Assembly: GCA_004352715.1 (NCBI GenBank)
Contig: SCFE01000105.1
Location: 1,295,229 to 1,359,228 of the forward strand
Length of the DNA stretch: 64,000 nucleotides
From: Hofstenia miamia
Taxonomy: Eukaryota > Xenacoelomorpha > Acoela
Direction: 5' to 3'
Notes under the pieces: model-generated
What the model was told of the DNA's origin: nothing
What the model saw: the letters and a program-made list of their open reading frames with translations, nothing else
The model's database searches: none
Position numbers and translations under genes: made by a program
Part shown: positions 1 through 36,500 of the stretch, in pieces
Position numbering within the stretch: position 1 is the first letter of the stretch
Layout: each line of letters starts with the position of its first letter

Positions 1-872
1 AAGGGTCGTGGGATTTAAAAAACTAAATGAAAAAACCCTCTATCCTAGGGTGCTTTCAACAACAATAGATTTTGAATACCGTTTTTAGTATGTTATGGCA
101 GTTTAAGCTGATTTTGAAGAAACCATCACAGATTCAAGAAATTTCTGCAATATTCGGAAGCAAATAGCAAAAATTGGGTAAAATATAGAGCGATTAGAAG
201 CAATACAAGAAATAGAAAATTTGCACACATTTTAGGCAGACAATATACACTATACTAATTATAAATTTTCAACCAATATGCAGGCTGTTTTTGTTAGTGG
301 TGCATGCTAATGGGAAAATTAGGAAAACTTCAAATCGAATGATGGGGAACTTCCTAAATTTTAAAATTGAATTCCTACTACTAATAACCTTTTCTCGTAT
401 CATTATACAACGAAAAATATATATATTTCTTAAAAAAGTTATAAAGTACTACCCCTAGCGCTTCCTAGTTATTATAACAATCTTCTATATTAAGATGGCA
501 AATTTATACAACATTTCTGAGAGACAATTGTTTTTAAATCTCCAAGCTTTTGTTAAGCTTCCTTCAAATGTGTCTATTGGGACTGGAGCAAAATGGCATG
601 ATTGAAAAAGACAAATTTTTACCAGTAGCGAAAGTGATGAAGGAAAAACCACGTGGAAATACCTATATATATATATAGGTAGTTCGTGATATCACATGTG
701 CCTAACAAGATGGCTAAACAATGTAGTTGTTACTGCAATTTCAACTGTTGATCAGGAATCTATCTGTAACATTCCTTGTTGCTCCAGTGATAACTTTGAT
801 TTATTGGAATTTAGGTACATTATCATAACAAAATTTTACATTAGAAAATCAAAAGAGACTTATCACTTAGGT

Positions 873-1167
873 TAGCAGCAGTTGGTGGTAATTGGTCGAA
901 AGCCAATAAGATGTGCTAGACGTAAGAATCTTCGAATTGATAAAAGTGCATGTGTTTTGTACCCAATTATTCATAAAAAAAATATTTAATGTTCTTTTTA
1001 TAAATTCCCNNNNNNNNNNNNNNNNNNNNNTAGCAGCAGTTGGTGGTAATTGGTCGAAAGCCAATAAGATGTGCTAGACGTAAGAATCTTCGAATTGATA
1101 AAAGTGCATGTGTTTTGTACCCAATTATTCATAAAAAAAATATTTAATGTTCTTTTTATAAATTCCC
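873..1167. repeat. 137-bp assembly overlap around a 21-N gap
   Basis: 873-1009 and 1031-1167 are the same sequence on either side of N 1010-1030, so one copy is likely artefactual. No gene recognised in 1-1600 otherwise. Confidence 0.9.
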
Positions 1168-1639
1168 TACATTTTACACGATCGGGTGCATATATTTCCA
1201 TTTGATAACATGTCATCCAGCCCTTAAAACCTTAATAGCAAACAAAATGTTAAAGTTGTTGATTTGCATATTCAAACACTTAGATTAATTGTCTTCATTG
1301 AAAAAGGTTGGGAATATTTGGAATAAATCAATAAATAAATCCGAGACTGATAGAAAATTAAATTTCATTACTATGTATTTTAAAAAAATGAACTAAGAAG
1401 AGATTGTTCCGAATTTACATTTTAATCCCCATGCTGCCAATAGTTAATGCAGCCACCTTCAAATATATATGAAACTAACATTGCCCTATAAATAAAGTCC
1501 ACACAAGTGGATACCACCAAAAGAAGGAATACATTTAGACAAGAGAATAAATTGGACGCAATAAAAAGTATAATTTCCAGGCAGTTCCAGGCACTAAAGG
1601 CAGTTCAAAGCAGCAACTTTGAACTTCCAGACAGTTCAA

Positions 1640-1960
1640 GGCAGTTCCAGATTTCCAGGCAGAGCGGACACCCTGTGTAAACGGTTCGAACTATACTTTT
1701 GTTTTAGCAGAGTTTATCCCATTTGCGACCTGTGTTATCGGACTGGATGGATTCCTCAGCAATATATATTTCAAGAGAGACTCAAAATTTCTCCAGGCAA
1801 AAATTGCAATCGCTTGGCAACTCACCGGATCTTTCACCTATAGAAAATGTTTGGGGGATCATGAAAAACGATGTGAAAAAGAATAATCCAAAAATTTGCA
1901 AAAACTGTTCGCTCCGGAGGCACTGTTGTCTAATTTCTTTTACATAAACTTATAGAAAAC
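1640..1960 (+). pseudogene. Tc1-like transposase 3' fragment
   Basis: Two overlapping frames recombine into a transposase C-terminus: VSRETQNF-like helix, then NSPDLSPIENVWGIMKNDVK at about 1810-1880, the conserved block holding the third catalytic Glu. The N-terminal half is missing. The repeat-like run of GGCAGTTC/TTCCAG just upstream (1575-1660) is not explained. Confidence 0.75.
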
Positions 1961-2049
1961 TTAATTTGCCATCGATTGGTATAAATTTTGTTACTGTGTA
2001 AGTTTTTCTTGCTAAGAGATTGAAAAAAATCCTTTTCTCATTTTTTTAC

Positions 2050-26935
<24,886 letters not shown>

Positions 26936-27414
26936 CTAAATATAAAGTTATCTCCCATTGAAACTTGAAACATATCTTGATAAAATACAACTCACAGTAC
27001 AAAGCATATATAAGTCCTACTTTTGAAAAGTTATTAGTGAGAAAACTTATGATCAGGGTGACCAAAAGTCAATATAGTCAATTATTGAAAAACTATTTCT
27101 GCGTATTAGAAACAACTGAAAAACATGTTCTTTGACCTGCGGGTATATTATCGTTCATTTATTAGGTATATAAGAAGTACAGAAGTAGTTTATATATCAA
27201 TATAGTAGATTTCTAATTAAAGTGCTGCAAAAATGGTTTCAACGTTGAAAAAATTCTATGACACGTTTATTATTTCACTGTAACAATGCTAAAATCTGAC
27301 TTAACCACCTTGCTTTTTTGTATAACAGTGCTAATATATTTTAATTCCAATTAAATTTAATACTAACAAAAATAATTGTTGTATTTTTACAATAAGCGTA
27401 TTTCAAAAGAAAAT

Positions 27415-27705
27415 TTATCGCAATTTTTGATGGAGATTGGGTAAATAGTTAATCAATTTTTCGCGTAACTTCAAATTGTTACTATCATTCATCCTCATTT
27501 CATTTTTGTCAAATACTGTACGTGTAATATTAAAAGTTATGCCAAAAGAAGGTGAATCAATAACTAGTAAATCAAGTCTATATGTACACGAGTCACTGTG
27601 TGAAAAGGTGTCACGTTGAGAGCCACATGATTTAAAATAAACATTAACATGGGATGCAGCGTCCAGTAACATCTTCGCAATCATTTCAACACAACGGAGT
27701 AGCAC
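27415..27705 (-). CDS. Unassigned coding-like ORF upstream of LRRC9
   Basis: 97 codons ending in a stop, with balanced composition and natural-looking segments (CTYRLDLLVIDSPSFGITFN, REKLINYLPNLHQKLR). The frame opens with a GTG-type codon, so it could be a terminal exon with its acceptor near 27710. No family recognised. It lies about 480 bp upstream of the first recognised LRRC9-like exon on the same strand and could belong to a neighbouring gene. Confidence 0.35.
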   Translation of the reverse strand: MLLRCVEMIAKMLLDAASHVNVYFKSCGSQRDTFSHSDSCTYRLDLLVIDSPSFGITFNITRTVFDKNEMRMNDSNNLKLREKLINYLPNLHQKLR

Positions 27706-28470
27706 TCACTTCGATCTTGATGTAACCCTAGTATTTTTAGTTGCAAGTATACCTCTAAAAGAATTGAAAAGTAAGCATTTGAAAAATTTCTTTGCACAAT
27801 TTGGTAAACAATTACCATCTGAAACAACATGCCGCAGCAATTAAGTTGCAGAAGGGAAGGAAAATTATTGTGTCAAAAACTGTAATTATAGATGAATTCG
27901 AAATTAACGATAAAAAGTTCTTCAGCATTCTTGTAGGAACTATTCTGAAAATACATGTTTAGTGGAATGCAAATCATTAAGGTTAGTGTCAATAGTCAAT
28001 TGGTTGTTTATTCAGTTGATGACATTTGGCGTTTTCTACAAGTTTAAAGGGATAATATGCGATTGATTTTGTCAGATGCCGCCAATCACATGGTTTCAGC
28101 TGGAAGAATTTTAAAGAAATTTCATCGTAAAATGGTTCATGTGCTGTGCGTAGGTCATCTGATAAATAATTGTATGATAAAAATAAGAGCGAACCATCAA
28201 AAAAATCAATAATAGAAATTTCTTCAATCAAACATGTACAGTAAAAAAACAGAACGAGAAAAGAGTTTCTTAGGCAAGCTGGTATAGCGATTCCACCTTA
28301 ACCAATAGCAACACGATGGGGCAGCTGGGTTCAGTCACCATTATACTACGCAAAACAATCACCAACTGTTCAAGAAGTTGTTTCTCAATTTTCATGTAAT
28401 GCTATATTGATCACAAGAGCTAGAACAGCTTTTAAGTCAATTTTTCTTTTTTTCAAGTCCTTTTTCCGGT
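27690..28470 (+). pseudogene. hAT-like transposase fossil
   Basis: Frames with stops give FLVASIPLKEL and FAQFGKQLPSETTCR, then LSDAANHMVSAGRILKKF, MVHVLCVGHLINNC, and PIATRWGSWVQSPLYYAK. This is the same order as in the remnant at 20352-20909 and matches hAT/DUF659-type transposases, whose core Asp lies in the LSDAA block. The dimerisation region is not found. No terminal repeats identified. Confidence 0.7.
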
Positions 28471-29370
28471 CAACTTTTTGGTCACCCTGTAATTTTCAAG
28501 GATTTTAGATATACTACTACTGCAAAGCATTCAAATATTATAATTACCGAAATATATAAGAGATACAAAAATAAGATAATTAGAAACAAATAACATATAA
28601 ATGGCAAACGAACTACAATACGTTGCAAAGTTACATGGATCCTTCATGTATGAGGACGAATCCTATTAAAGTAATTGGCAGTTATAGTCAGCAAATATAG
28701 TCTTAATCAATTCCATGTTAGTAAAACGTGATAAATAGTTTGTAGATTTCACCAAGTGAATAAAAAGTCATTATCAGTGGAGAACCTGCAGAAAAACTGG
28801 GTTGTCGTCATAAAATAGGTAATGTCAGCATAATATAATTGTTAGGAAATCTGAAGAAAACTCAACTGCGTCGTTCACATTTATTTTCTACACAAACTTG
28901 GAAGCCATAGAACAAACTCGATAAACTGTAAGAACGGTAAACAATGTGCATTGCAAGAGAAACTAGTTTGTCAAGAGATGTCAGGCATATTAAAGTGTCC
29001 AGTAAAAATATCCCGAACATTAGGAAGAATGAATGAGGTCCTTACATATGGTTTTATAAACTGATCCTCGAAAGGGGGAAATGAACAACGGGAATAAGAA
29101 TATGTAGTAGCGAAGAACACAACTATTTGCAATTATTTAAATATATTTTTCTTTCTGATATAGTAAAATTTTTCCAACAATTTACTTAAACTAAAAGAAT
29201 TGAATAATTTAGCTTACGATAAAATAATTTATTTCAAAATTTATATGGTAGCACACTTTTGCCTTAAATATATTTTGTACTGTAGTCAAATATTCAAAGG
29301 AATTCGATAATGAAATTTCACATTGTACAAATTGGGTGAACAATAGCAGTTGAATAGCTTTCCTCCTAGT
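28471..29370. other. No gene recognised
   Basis: AT-rich sequence with many stops on both strands. I see no exon, RNA gene or repeat family in it. Confidence 0.5.
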
Positions 29371-29620
29371 TTAAAAACCGGTCTGATGAGATAGTGAAAA
29401 TTCGTATATTATTTCTCGGCGTAAAAGGTCCCAATTGTGCAGAAGATCCCTCCCTCTAAGTGCCGAATGGAATGAGTGCAATGCTACGAATTTAGTCTTA
29501 GATATTGAAATAACGCCATAAATAGTTGTAATCGTATAACTGGGCAGTTGAATCATTAACAATAACAACAACAACAAAATTTTATTCACCGGAAAGGCGG
29601 TTAATCCAATAGTGAACAAT
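29371..29620 (-). mobile_element. GTT-tailed LINE/SINE 3' end
   Basis: On the minus strand, AACCGCCTTTCCGGTGAATA is followed by AAATTTTG and GTT repeats. A near-identical tail lies on the plus strand at 30925-30968 and a diverged one on the minus strand near 54300-54360, so this is a dispersed retroelement tail. Confidence 0.55.
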
Positions 29621-30159
29621 ATAAAATTACTAGAAAGAACAGGATGAACATTTATAATATATATGGAAGGAACACGGGTTATCAAAATTAACAGTCAAAG
29701 AAATATATTTGCTAAAAATTCTAAATAAAATAAAATATAAACAAATCTAAAACTACAAACTAATAAACACAAAATATAATAATAATAAAAATCAATGTTT
29801 GTGTGACTGTTTGTGTAGGTGTTCAATATTGTGCATATACTTGGAATTCATCAAGTGTGTTGCTGTCTCCTAGTGTACATTATTTGTTAGCAGTGATATC
29901 TGTAGTTTTTTCTAAACTTTCTGTAAATATTTTCTACTCGCGTTTCAGTCAAAATTAGTCCACAATTTTAGTGATGAGTGATGAAAACTAATAGAATTTT
30001 TATCTAACCACAGAAATGTTTGCGATCACTCATTTAATTTAATATAGTCATTAAGGAAAAGGAGAGATGTTTGTAAAGCTTTCAAATTAAATATGATAGA
30101 CATCATATGCAGATGAATTTGGTAGAACGGAGATAATATTATATATTTATTAGGATATA

Positions 30160-30640
30160 CTGATGCTTCGTCATGCTCTTGTGTAAAGTTTAGAGTTTTT
30201 ATTCACCAATTTTGATAGAAGCATACGATCTTTTGAATTTAGGTTAGTTAAAAGAAAGGAACAGTATTGAAAATGAGACAAACAGAAAGCATGTATTAGT
30301 TGTTTATGATAATTGCTTGATGTTACATTGCATAAGTGATAAATATATCTAATGCCTGCAGCCATTTTTTGAATCTTATCTATCTTCATTCCTAAATAGC
30401 TGACAGACTCACTTTGCCTTATAGACTCACCATTTGTCTTTAGTTTTACATCACTTATTAGATTTCTTTGTCTTCCGTGAAAAAATCATAAATTGAGTTT
30501 TTTCAATATTTAATTTTAGTTGATTAGTTGTAAAATAATTGTTTAATTTTTTCATATCTGTTTGGAGGTTTTTGGTAGCATCAAATGAACTATTTTGCGA
30601 AACTTATTAGGCATGTATCATCAGCATATTGCAATTTATC
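30160..30640 (-). pseudogene. LINE reverse transcriptase fragment
   Basis: The minus strand gives the same stretch as the LINE at 6.0-8.0 kb: KLNIEKTQFMIFS (about 30500), then an intact 72-codon frame with KMAAGIRYIYHL and LIHAFCLSHFQYCSFLL. The YADDT block lies just upstream in a broken frame. Same family, opposite orientation. Confidence 0.7.
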
Positions 30641-30668
30641 ATTAAATGCTTCAACATCTAAAGAATTC

Positions 30669-30968
30669 ACCTTGCATGTTATTTAGAAATCAATATTTTG
30701 CGTGTTACTTTCGATTCCAAATTAGCTTTTGCTTGCCGTATAAATAGAATAGCCAAAGAAGCTAACAACAATATTTTCATTTTAGTGTTATATAACATTT
30801 TCGCTTTTCAATGCAGAAAGTCTACATCTACATTAAAATTTTGTATTTTTAATCTTTATGTATTTCTACTTCTAGCCTTGAGAATAGCATTAACTTTTTT
30901 TCAATTCTTTTCACTACATTGCATTAACCGCCTTTACGATGAATAAAATATTGTGTTGTTGTTGTTAA
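30669..30968 (+). mobile_element. LINE 3' end, GTT-tailed
   Basis: A frame containing VTFDSKLAFACRINRIAKEA, a LINE C-terminal motif, is followed by ACCGCCTTTACGATGAATAA and a GTT-repeat tail. Same tail family as 29371-29620. Confidence 0.6.
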
Positions 30969-31364
30969 TGATAACACACACGGTACAAGAAGTCAAATAA
31001 GGAGTGATTTATCTATAAATTGATTGTAATAAAATGAACTGTTCGGTAAGGTATCGCGAAATTCCAAACTGTCTCCCCTTGTGTTTCACTAAGTGTCAAT
31101 CTTATCTTTGTATTTTTTATATTTGACATACACAATACTGTTTTCAAACACTTTTAGGGTATCAATTATTATCCTTTGTAATTCACGAAAGTTCCTCAAC
31201 TCTTTCCATCCATTTAAAGCATCTCTTCTCCTACATTTGCTCATTTTAGCATTTTCCGCATTGATGGAAAACATCTTGGATCTTGCCGCTGTTAAAATCC
31301 AATCAGCTTCCCTCCTTCCAAGTCACTTCTTATCGTCAAATAGCTACTCTTTCTCGGCTATCAA

Positions 31365-32285
31365 TCATCTTTGAGCGCTTTGTCTTTCGTTACGTGCGAT
31401 TTTCAGCTTTGCTAGTTCTTTTACCTCCAATATTACCTCTGATCTTGAGCTTTTAGCTATTTGGTCTTCCGTTAACCATCTTGATTTTAGCCCAACCAAG
31501 ACATGTGGTATTTCCATTTCTGTATCTCCCCTTCTGATCTGTCTCTCCCTGTGAACTTTTCTCCTCATCATACTCATCTAGGAGTTCAACTTGCTGCTAA
31601 TTGATTTCATTGAGTTCACTAATTCTCGCTCTACTCGCTCTCATGACGTTGGAACTTTTTCCATTCGTCGTCCCAAGAAACATCGCACCCTTCACTCGTT
31701 TTTCAATTGTGCTTTTGTTGCTGCTAATTACATCTTGAATCTCAACCCTCCAACAGCAATTGATTTCTTTTCCCCGCCACCAAGCTCCTAGCATCGATCC
31801 TCTCCAACACTTTATTTATCTTTGCTGTCTCTACTGCCAGCTTGTTTTTCTTAACTCCTCTTGGAACTGGCAACCTAGTTCTCTTACTTATTTCTTCCTT
31901 CATCTTTTCCTTGATTGCTGCTTCAGTTTCTGCATCCACTGGTTCTGCAGCTTCTGCCACTTCTGTCCCAACGTCTATCACTTCATCTTCCCTTTGCTTA
32001 GCCTGTTCAACTCTCTTTTCCCTTTACTCTCATCCAACTGTAACTTTCGCACTTGTCCTGCAAGCCTCTGCTCTGTAACTTCTCAATCCCATTCCTGCCT
32101 TCTTCCATTCTTCCTGTAACCCCTCTCATCTGGCCTGCTTCTTCTGTAACACCCCAGTGCGGTTCTGTTCTGCTCATCTGTCCATTTATGCCGTCGTCCA
32201 TTGGTCTGTGTGGATCCTATACTACCACTTCTTGAGTCCACACTCCCAATTGTGGAATCCGCCTGCTCTCTTCTCTGTTGCACAT
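31365..32285 (-). mobile_element. R4/R2-type LINE, N-terminal region, interrupted
   Basis: The minus strand encodes RRHKWTDEQNRTALGCYRR, the conserved N-terminal block that precedes the reverse transcriptase in R4/R2-type LINEs, then TEQRLAGQVRKLQ and a highly charged Lys/Glu-rich segment with stops. A plus-strand LINE fragment (31590-31800) lies inside it. The order relative to the neighbouring copy is scrambled (N-terminal part after C-terminal part), so this is a separate copy joined at about 32285. Confidence 0.6.
31590..31800 (+). pseudogene. LINE 3' fragment (FSPPPS family)
   Basis: Encodes TFSIRRPKKHRTLHSFFNC and NPPTAIDFFSPPPSS, nearly the same as the copies at 61465-61779 (plus) and 35682-35996 (minus). 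It is truncated on both sides and embedded in R4-type sequence. Confidence 0.75.
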
Positions 32286-32924
32286 TTCTGCGTTCCTCCA
32301 GTATTTTCCATGTATTAACTTCTGCCTATACCTTGTTTGTCTCTCTGATTCTATCCTACTCTGCTATACCTTCTTTCTTTCACTCTCAGTTCTTATCTTC
32401 CTTAACTTCTTAGTGACCTCCAGTAGGGACCCCTTACCCTTAGATTGCTCTTCTACATATTTCTTTAGCCCTAGTGCTTCTGCTTCTACAGATTCATCAA
32501 AACTTAGCAGTCCTTTCCCTCCCTTATGCCCTCCCATGTGCAGCCTATCTACATCTCCAGTTAAGTTGAATGCTCTCTCTGCTGCTAGTATTTTCTTTGT
32601 CTCCCTTTCTAATTCCCTCAGTTCATTCTTGTTCCACCTAACTATTCTTGCTGAATATTTCAACTCTGGTATCGCCCATGTATTAATTGCCTTTATACTA
32701 TTCTGCCCATTTAATGCTGACTTCAGTAGTACATTCCTTACTCTCCTCTTGTATTATTTTCTTAGCCTCGTCTTCATTTCCTCATGATCTGTTCTGTCCT
32801 TCTCTGTCACTCCTAAGTACTTGTACCGCTCTTTGACTTTCTCAATCTTATCCCCACTGCTCGTCCTTAAACCATCCCCATCAATGCACTTGCCTCTGTT
32901 CATTGTCACTGTCGCACACTTTCC

Positions 32925-32925
<1 letters not shown>
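32286..32925 (-). mobile_element. R4/R2-type LINE fragment starting at AAT microsatellite
   Basis: The minus strand opens directly after the AAT run with VTMNRGKCIDGDGLRTSSGD and ERYKYLGVTEKDR, then RWNKNELRELERETKK and GGHKGGKGLLSFDES, the thumb region shared with the copy at 22.3 kb. It stops at about 32286, where N-terminal R4-like sequence begins. Confidence 0.8.
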
Positions 32926-32981
<56 letters not shown>

Positions 32982-32985
32982 CTTC
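32926..32985. repeat. ATT/AAT microsatellite
   Basis: About 19 triplets separating two R4/R2-type LINE fragments. Confidence 0.95.
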
Positions 32986-33337
32986 TTGTATCTCACAGCT
33001 TCATGCTGGTATCGCTCTCAGCTCGGGGAACTCACCAGTTCCCAGGGAGTCTGAGAGCCTTCCTCAGGACTCTAGCTGTTCCTAACAATGCTGCCTTCTG
33101 TGCTACTGCTCCTCCCCACTTTGGTACTCCCAACTCCTCCAAGTATCTCTTATGCTTCTTACTCACTGCTCCTAGTGCTCCTACAACTACTGGGACTACT
33201 TCAACTTTCTTTAACTTCCACAGCCTTTCTATTTCCTCTGCTAACTCTCTGTACTTGTCTATCTTCTCTTTCTCTTTGCTTTCTACATTTCTGTCCTTTG
33301 GTACTGCTATGTCTATCACTGTTCCTAATCTTTTCTC

Positions 33338-33340
<3 letters not shown>
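32986..33340 (-). mobile_element. R4/R2-type LINE 3' end between AAT microsatellites
   Basis: The minus strand reads VIDIAVPKDRNVESKEKEK and QKAALLGTARVLRKAL, then the family's 3' untranslated end (CCAGCATGAAGCTGTGAGAT), followed by AAT repeats. Its truncated 5' end also sits directly against an AAT run (33341-33402). Both borders therefore lie in the same triplet repeat. Confidence 0.85.

Positions 33341-33402
<62 letters not shown>
33341..33402. repeat. ATT/AAT microsatellite
   Basis: About 20 triplets at the 5' border of the R4-type fragment. Confidence 0.95.
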
Positions 33403-34139
33403 GCCATTAAAATTAAATTCAGCATAGCGCAAATCAGAATAGAATACATATTTAATTTCTTATTGAAAGATATGCCTCCAGTTGTTTCCAATGAACGATC
33501 TCTTAGTACGCTCAGAAAGATCAAAAACTGCTTGAAAACAATAATGCTTAATGACTGATTAGAAGAACTTATGCACTTATGTTGTGAAAAATATTTGAAA
33601 GAAAGTTTGGAAATGGATATTGCAACAATATGATAGCTACAATTGAATATGCAGCAATTTGTATTTAATTTGTATTGCAATTCATTTTAATTTGTTTATA
33701 TTATTGGAGAGGCATTCAAAAGTCAACTAAGCTTTTGTTCAAATACATAGACTTGTTAGTAGAAACACGTTTACCGCTAAATTAGTGTAGGGAAACATCA
33801 TAGACCTTCAAATTTTAAAAAATTAATGGTAAAAGAATTGCGTGAAATTTTGTTTTGAAGCTGAAATTACTTTGTAACCGATATACGATGCTTCCAAAAT
33901 ATTTTTTGGCATTTTGTAAATATCATAATTAAGACTTAGGGACGTTTATAATTAGGACAAGAAAAAAGCAAATATTTGTATAATCGGAAACTGGTAAAAT
34001 TTTTCCCATTTTTGCTGATCAAATCATGAATGCCAATTTTTTATTGTTGTTATTATACATAACAATCAACCTTTACTTACTATTAGATAATAAAATTGAT
34101 CTCAATCATACATATTTTACATATTTTAATAAAAAAACT

Positions 34140-34330
34140 GTGTAGCAAAACTTGTTTTGAAACTCCCTGTGTAAAATACTTGGGCATTCATACAGACAAA
34201 TATCTAATGTTTGACAACCACGTTACTACAGTTTGCAATTTCTAGACTAAAGCAGTATTTCAGTAAAAATGTGCGATTAACGTACAATATTATATTACCT
34301 TTTTTATGGCGGAGCTTGCAAAAACAAAGT
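34140..34330 (+). pseudogene. LINE fragment
   Basis: Encodes ETPCVKYLGIHTDKYLMFDN, the YLGxxID block C-terminal to the palm of non-LTR reverse transcriptases, then stops. Short and isolated. Confidence 0.6.
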
Positions 34331-34830
34331 CAGTCTTAATGATTCAAAAACGCGATTTTAGATTTCAAGAGACGAAGTGATCATGTAACTTATCTAATTG
34401 TAATGCACTAAACATGTAGTATTTGTCATTTATACTTGAAAGAAGTGCTAAAGTATGAAGTTCCGACCACCCGATTTGGATTCGAATCCGACGCCTGAGC
34501 AATGGCAATGGTGGAAACGATGTTTCACGGATGGTTTGGCTATTAACGAGATAACTACTGACGTCCACAAACTTACATTTTAGAGGTCATATGCGGGAGC
34601 TGAATTATTCACCATTTTGGAGCAAGCTACTTCATTTACTCAAGCAATTGGATTATTGGACGCACAATTTCAGAGGCCTTCCAGAATTATATTTGACAGA
34701 CACCAAGTGATATCTTGCAAACAGCGTGATGAAGAAACAATATCTGAGTTTCTGAAGAGACTTCGTCTCCTTGTAGAGCGTTGCGAGTGTGGCGAATTAA
34801 CTATTCAGCAGCATAAGAATATACTATTAC

Positions 34831-35412
34831 ATGATCCTAGAATTGACAGATAGTGAAGCATCATTAGACAAGTGCATTAATCTGGCGAACGCTATTGAGA
34901 TATCAAACGACTATTCAGGTTCTTTCAGCTCTTCTGGTTCTAAGTCTTTGCACATACTAGCTGCAGGTGCAGATCGGCCTAAATCTGATTTTCGCAAGGC
35001 GAAACCAGTAGTAGCGGGTTCAAATGGCCAACATAAGTGCGGGTTTTTTGGTCAGAAAGCTCATCCGCATGCCAAGTGTCCTGCCAAGAACCCAAACTGC
35101 TTGAAATGTGGCAAAACGGGCCACTGGGCAGCTGTGTGTTGCTCAACGATAGCAGCAGTTGATAGCTTATGTGAGAGTGGTGATGAATCTTCAGTACCAG
35201 CGTCTGTCCTTTGTGCATGCAGTAAAGAAAAGTGCAAAGAAATATTTCAATCCATTAGCATCGGCAAAAAAGAAACGCCAGTGAGAGCATTGATAGATTT
35301 AGGCTCAACTCATTCATTTCTCAGAGAAGAGACGTGTCAGGTGCTGCGTTTACCAGTGGTAAGCATTTCGTCGAAATCGCGGTTGGTTAATGGTGATGCC
35401 TTCGAGATTTAG
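34831..35412 (+). pseudogene. Gypsy-type gag/protease fragment
   Basis: 193 open codons covering the C-terminal gag, two zinc knuckles (the first with a Cys replaced, CGFFGQKAHPHAKC) and the protease start, where the usual Asp-Ser/Thr-Gly is altered to DLG. The upstream gag (34617-34853) is in another frame with an in-frame stop at about 34590. Confidence 0.8.
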
Positions 35413-35610
35413 GGTGTTCCTGAAAATGGATATCAAGCGACCAAAGTGTATACCGCGAAGCCAGTTGTCACTAAAGCAAGATGGTGTAATGGTCAAGATA
35501 AGGATTTCATGCAGAATGAGGTACATTGGTTGTTGCACGACGGAATCATCCAGCCATCAACTTCAAGTTGGAGAGCGCAGGTGTTTGTTGTTAGCCGCCA
35601 AAAGAAGTGA

Positions 35611-36500
35611 ATGAATAATAATAATAATCAATGACTTTATTTAGCCGCTGAAGGCATACACAACAAAAAAATAAAAACAAGTCAAGTTTTACCGCAGCAA
35701 GGACAGTCACAGGAGATGAAATAGGAGCAAATGGAAGAGTAGGCGAAGTTGGAGAAGGGCTCAGCAAAGAGGAAAGCCATCAAAGATTTCTTGAAGCTCG
35801 GTGGCGGGGAAAAGAAATCAATCGCTGTTGGAGGGTTGCCAGTCAAGATGAAATTAGCAGCAGTACAAGCACGATTGAAAAACGAGTGAAGGGTGTGATG
35901 TTTCTTTGTACGACGAATGAAGAAGGTGACAACATCATCAGAGTGAGTGCAGCAGGAATTAGAGAACTTAATGAAATCAAAAGGATCAAGATCCAATTAG
36001 TGAGTCAGTAGTCGATTGAACAGAAGTAGATCACAGGGATGGAAGTAGAATGACAGTGGGAGAGTGGAGAATTTCAGCAGAGCGTCTTTATAGCCCAAAG
36101 AGGAAATCCATTTGAAAGCGCATTTCTGGAAACGTTCCATGGAGTGGTACAAAGCACGAGAAGGCCACCAACAAGGAGACGCGTAGAGAAGAATGGCGCG
36201 AGGAATGGACNNNTGATTAGATTTTAACAGCGGAGAAATCCAAGATGTCTTCCAACAGGCAGGATAGTGCTTAGTGGAGCAAATGAAGGAGTAAAGATGC
36301 TTAAAATGGATAGAAAGTGTGGAGGAGGTTTCATGAATTACAAAGGAAGGAACACCGTCAGGATAACAAGGACCAGACAACTTGCAAGATTTAAGCATGA
36401 GAGAAATATCATGAGCGCTTAAGACCATATCACAAAGTCGGATTAGCGGGGAGGCAGCAGGCGGACCAGGGCACATGGAGACAGGTACAGAGAAGTTAGA
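35611..36500 (-). mobile_element. LINE (FSPPPS family) inserted in the Gypsy element
   Basis: On the minus strand the reverse transcriptase start (SCKLSGPCYPDGVPSFVI, WKTSWISPLLKS) is followed, across NNN at 36211, by the C-terminal part (ILLYASPCWWPSRALYHSME, FKWISSLGYKDALLKFS, NPPTAIDFFSPPPSFKKS), a CxC-type end, a 3' UTR and a short ATT tail at 35611-35630. Most of the catalytic domain is absent at the NNN. The insertion separates the two halves of the Gypsy polymerase. Confidence 0.85.
36211..36213. other. Assembly gap (NNN)
   Basis: Three N bases at the point where the LINE loses most of its reverse transcriptase; the missing part may be an assembly loss. Confidence 0.9.

Noticed and set aside
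31760-32787. Plus-strand Ser/Leu/Phe-rich ORFs with apparent signal-like stretches
   Set aside because: Antisense shadows of minus-strand R4-type LINE sequence.
32754-33410. Poly-Ile and poly-Leu ORFs on both strands
   Set aside because: Products of ATT/AAT microsatellites and antisense shadows of R4-type LINE sequence.
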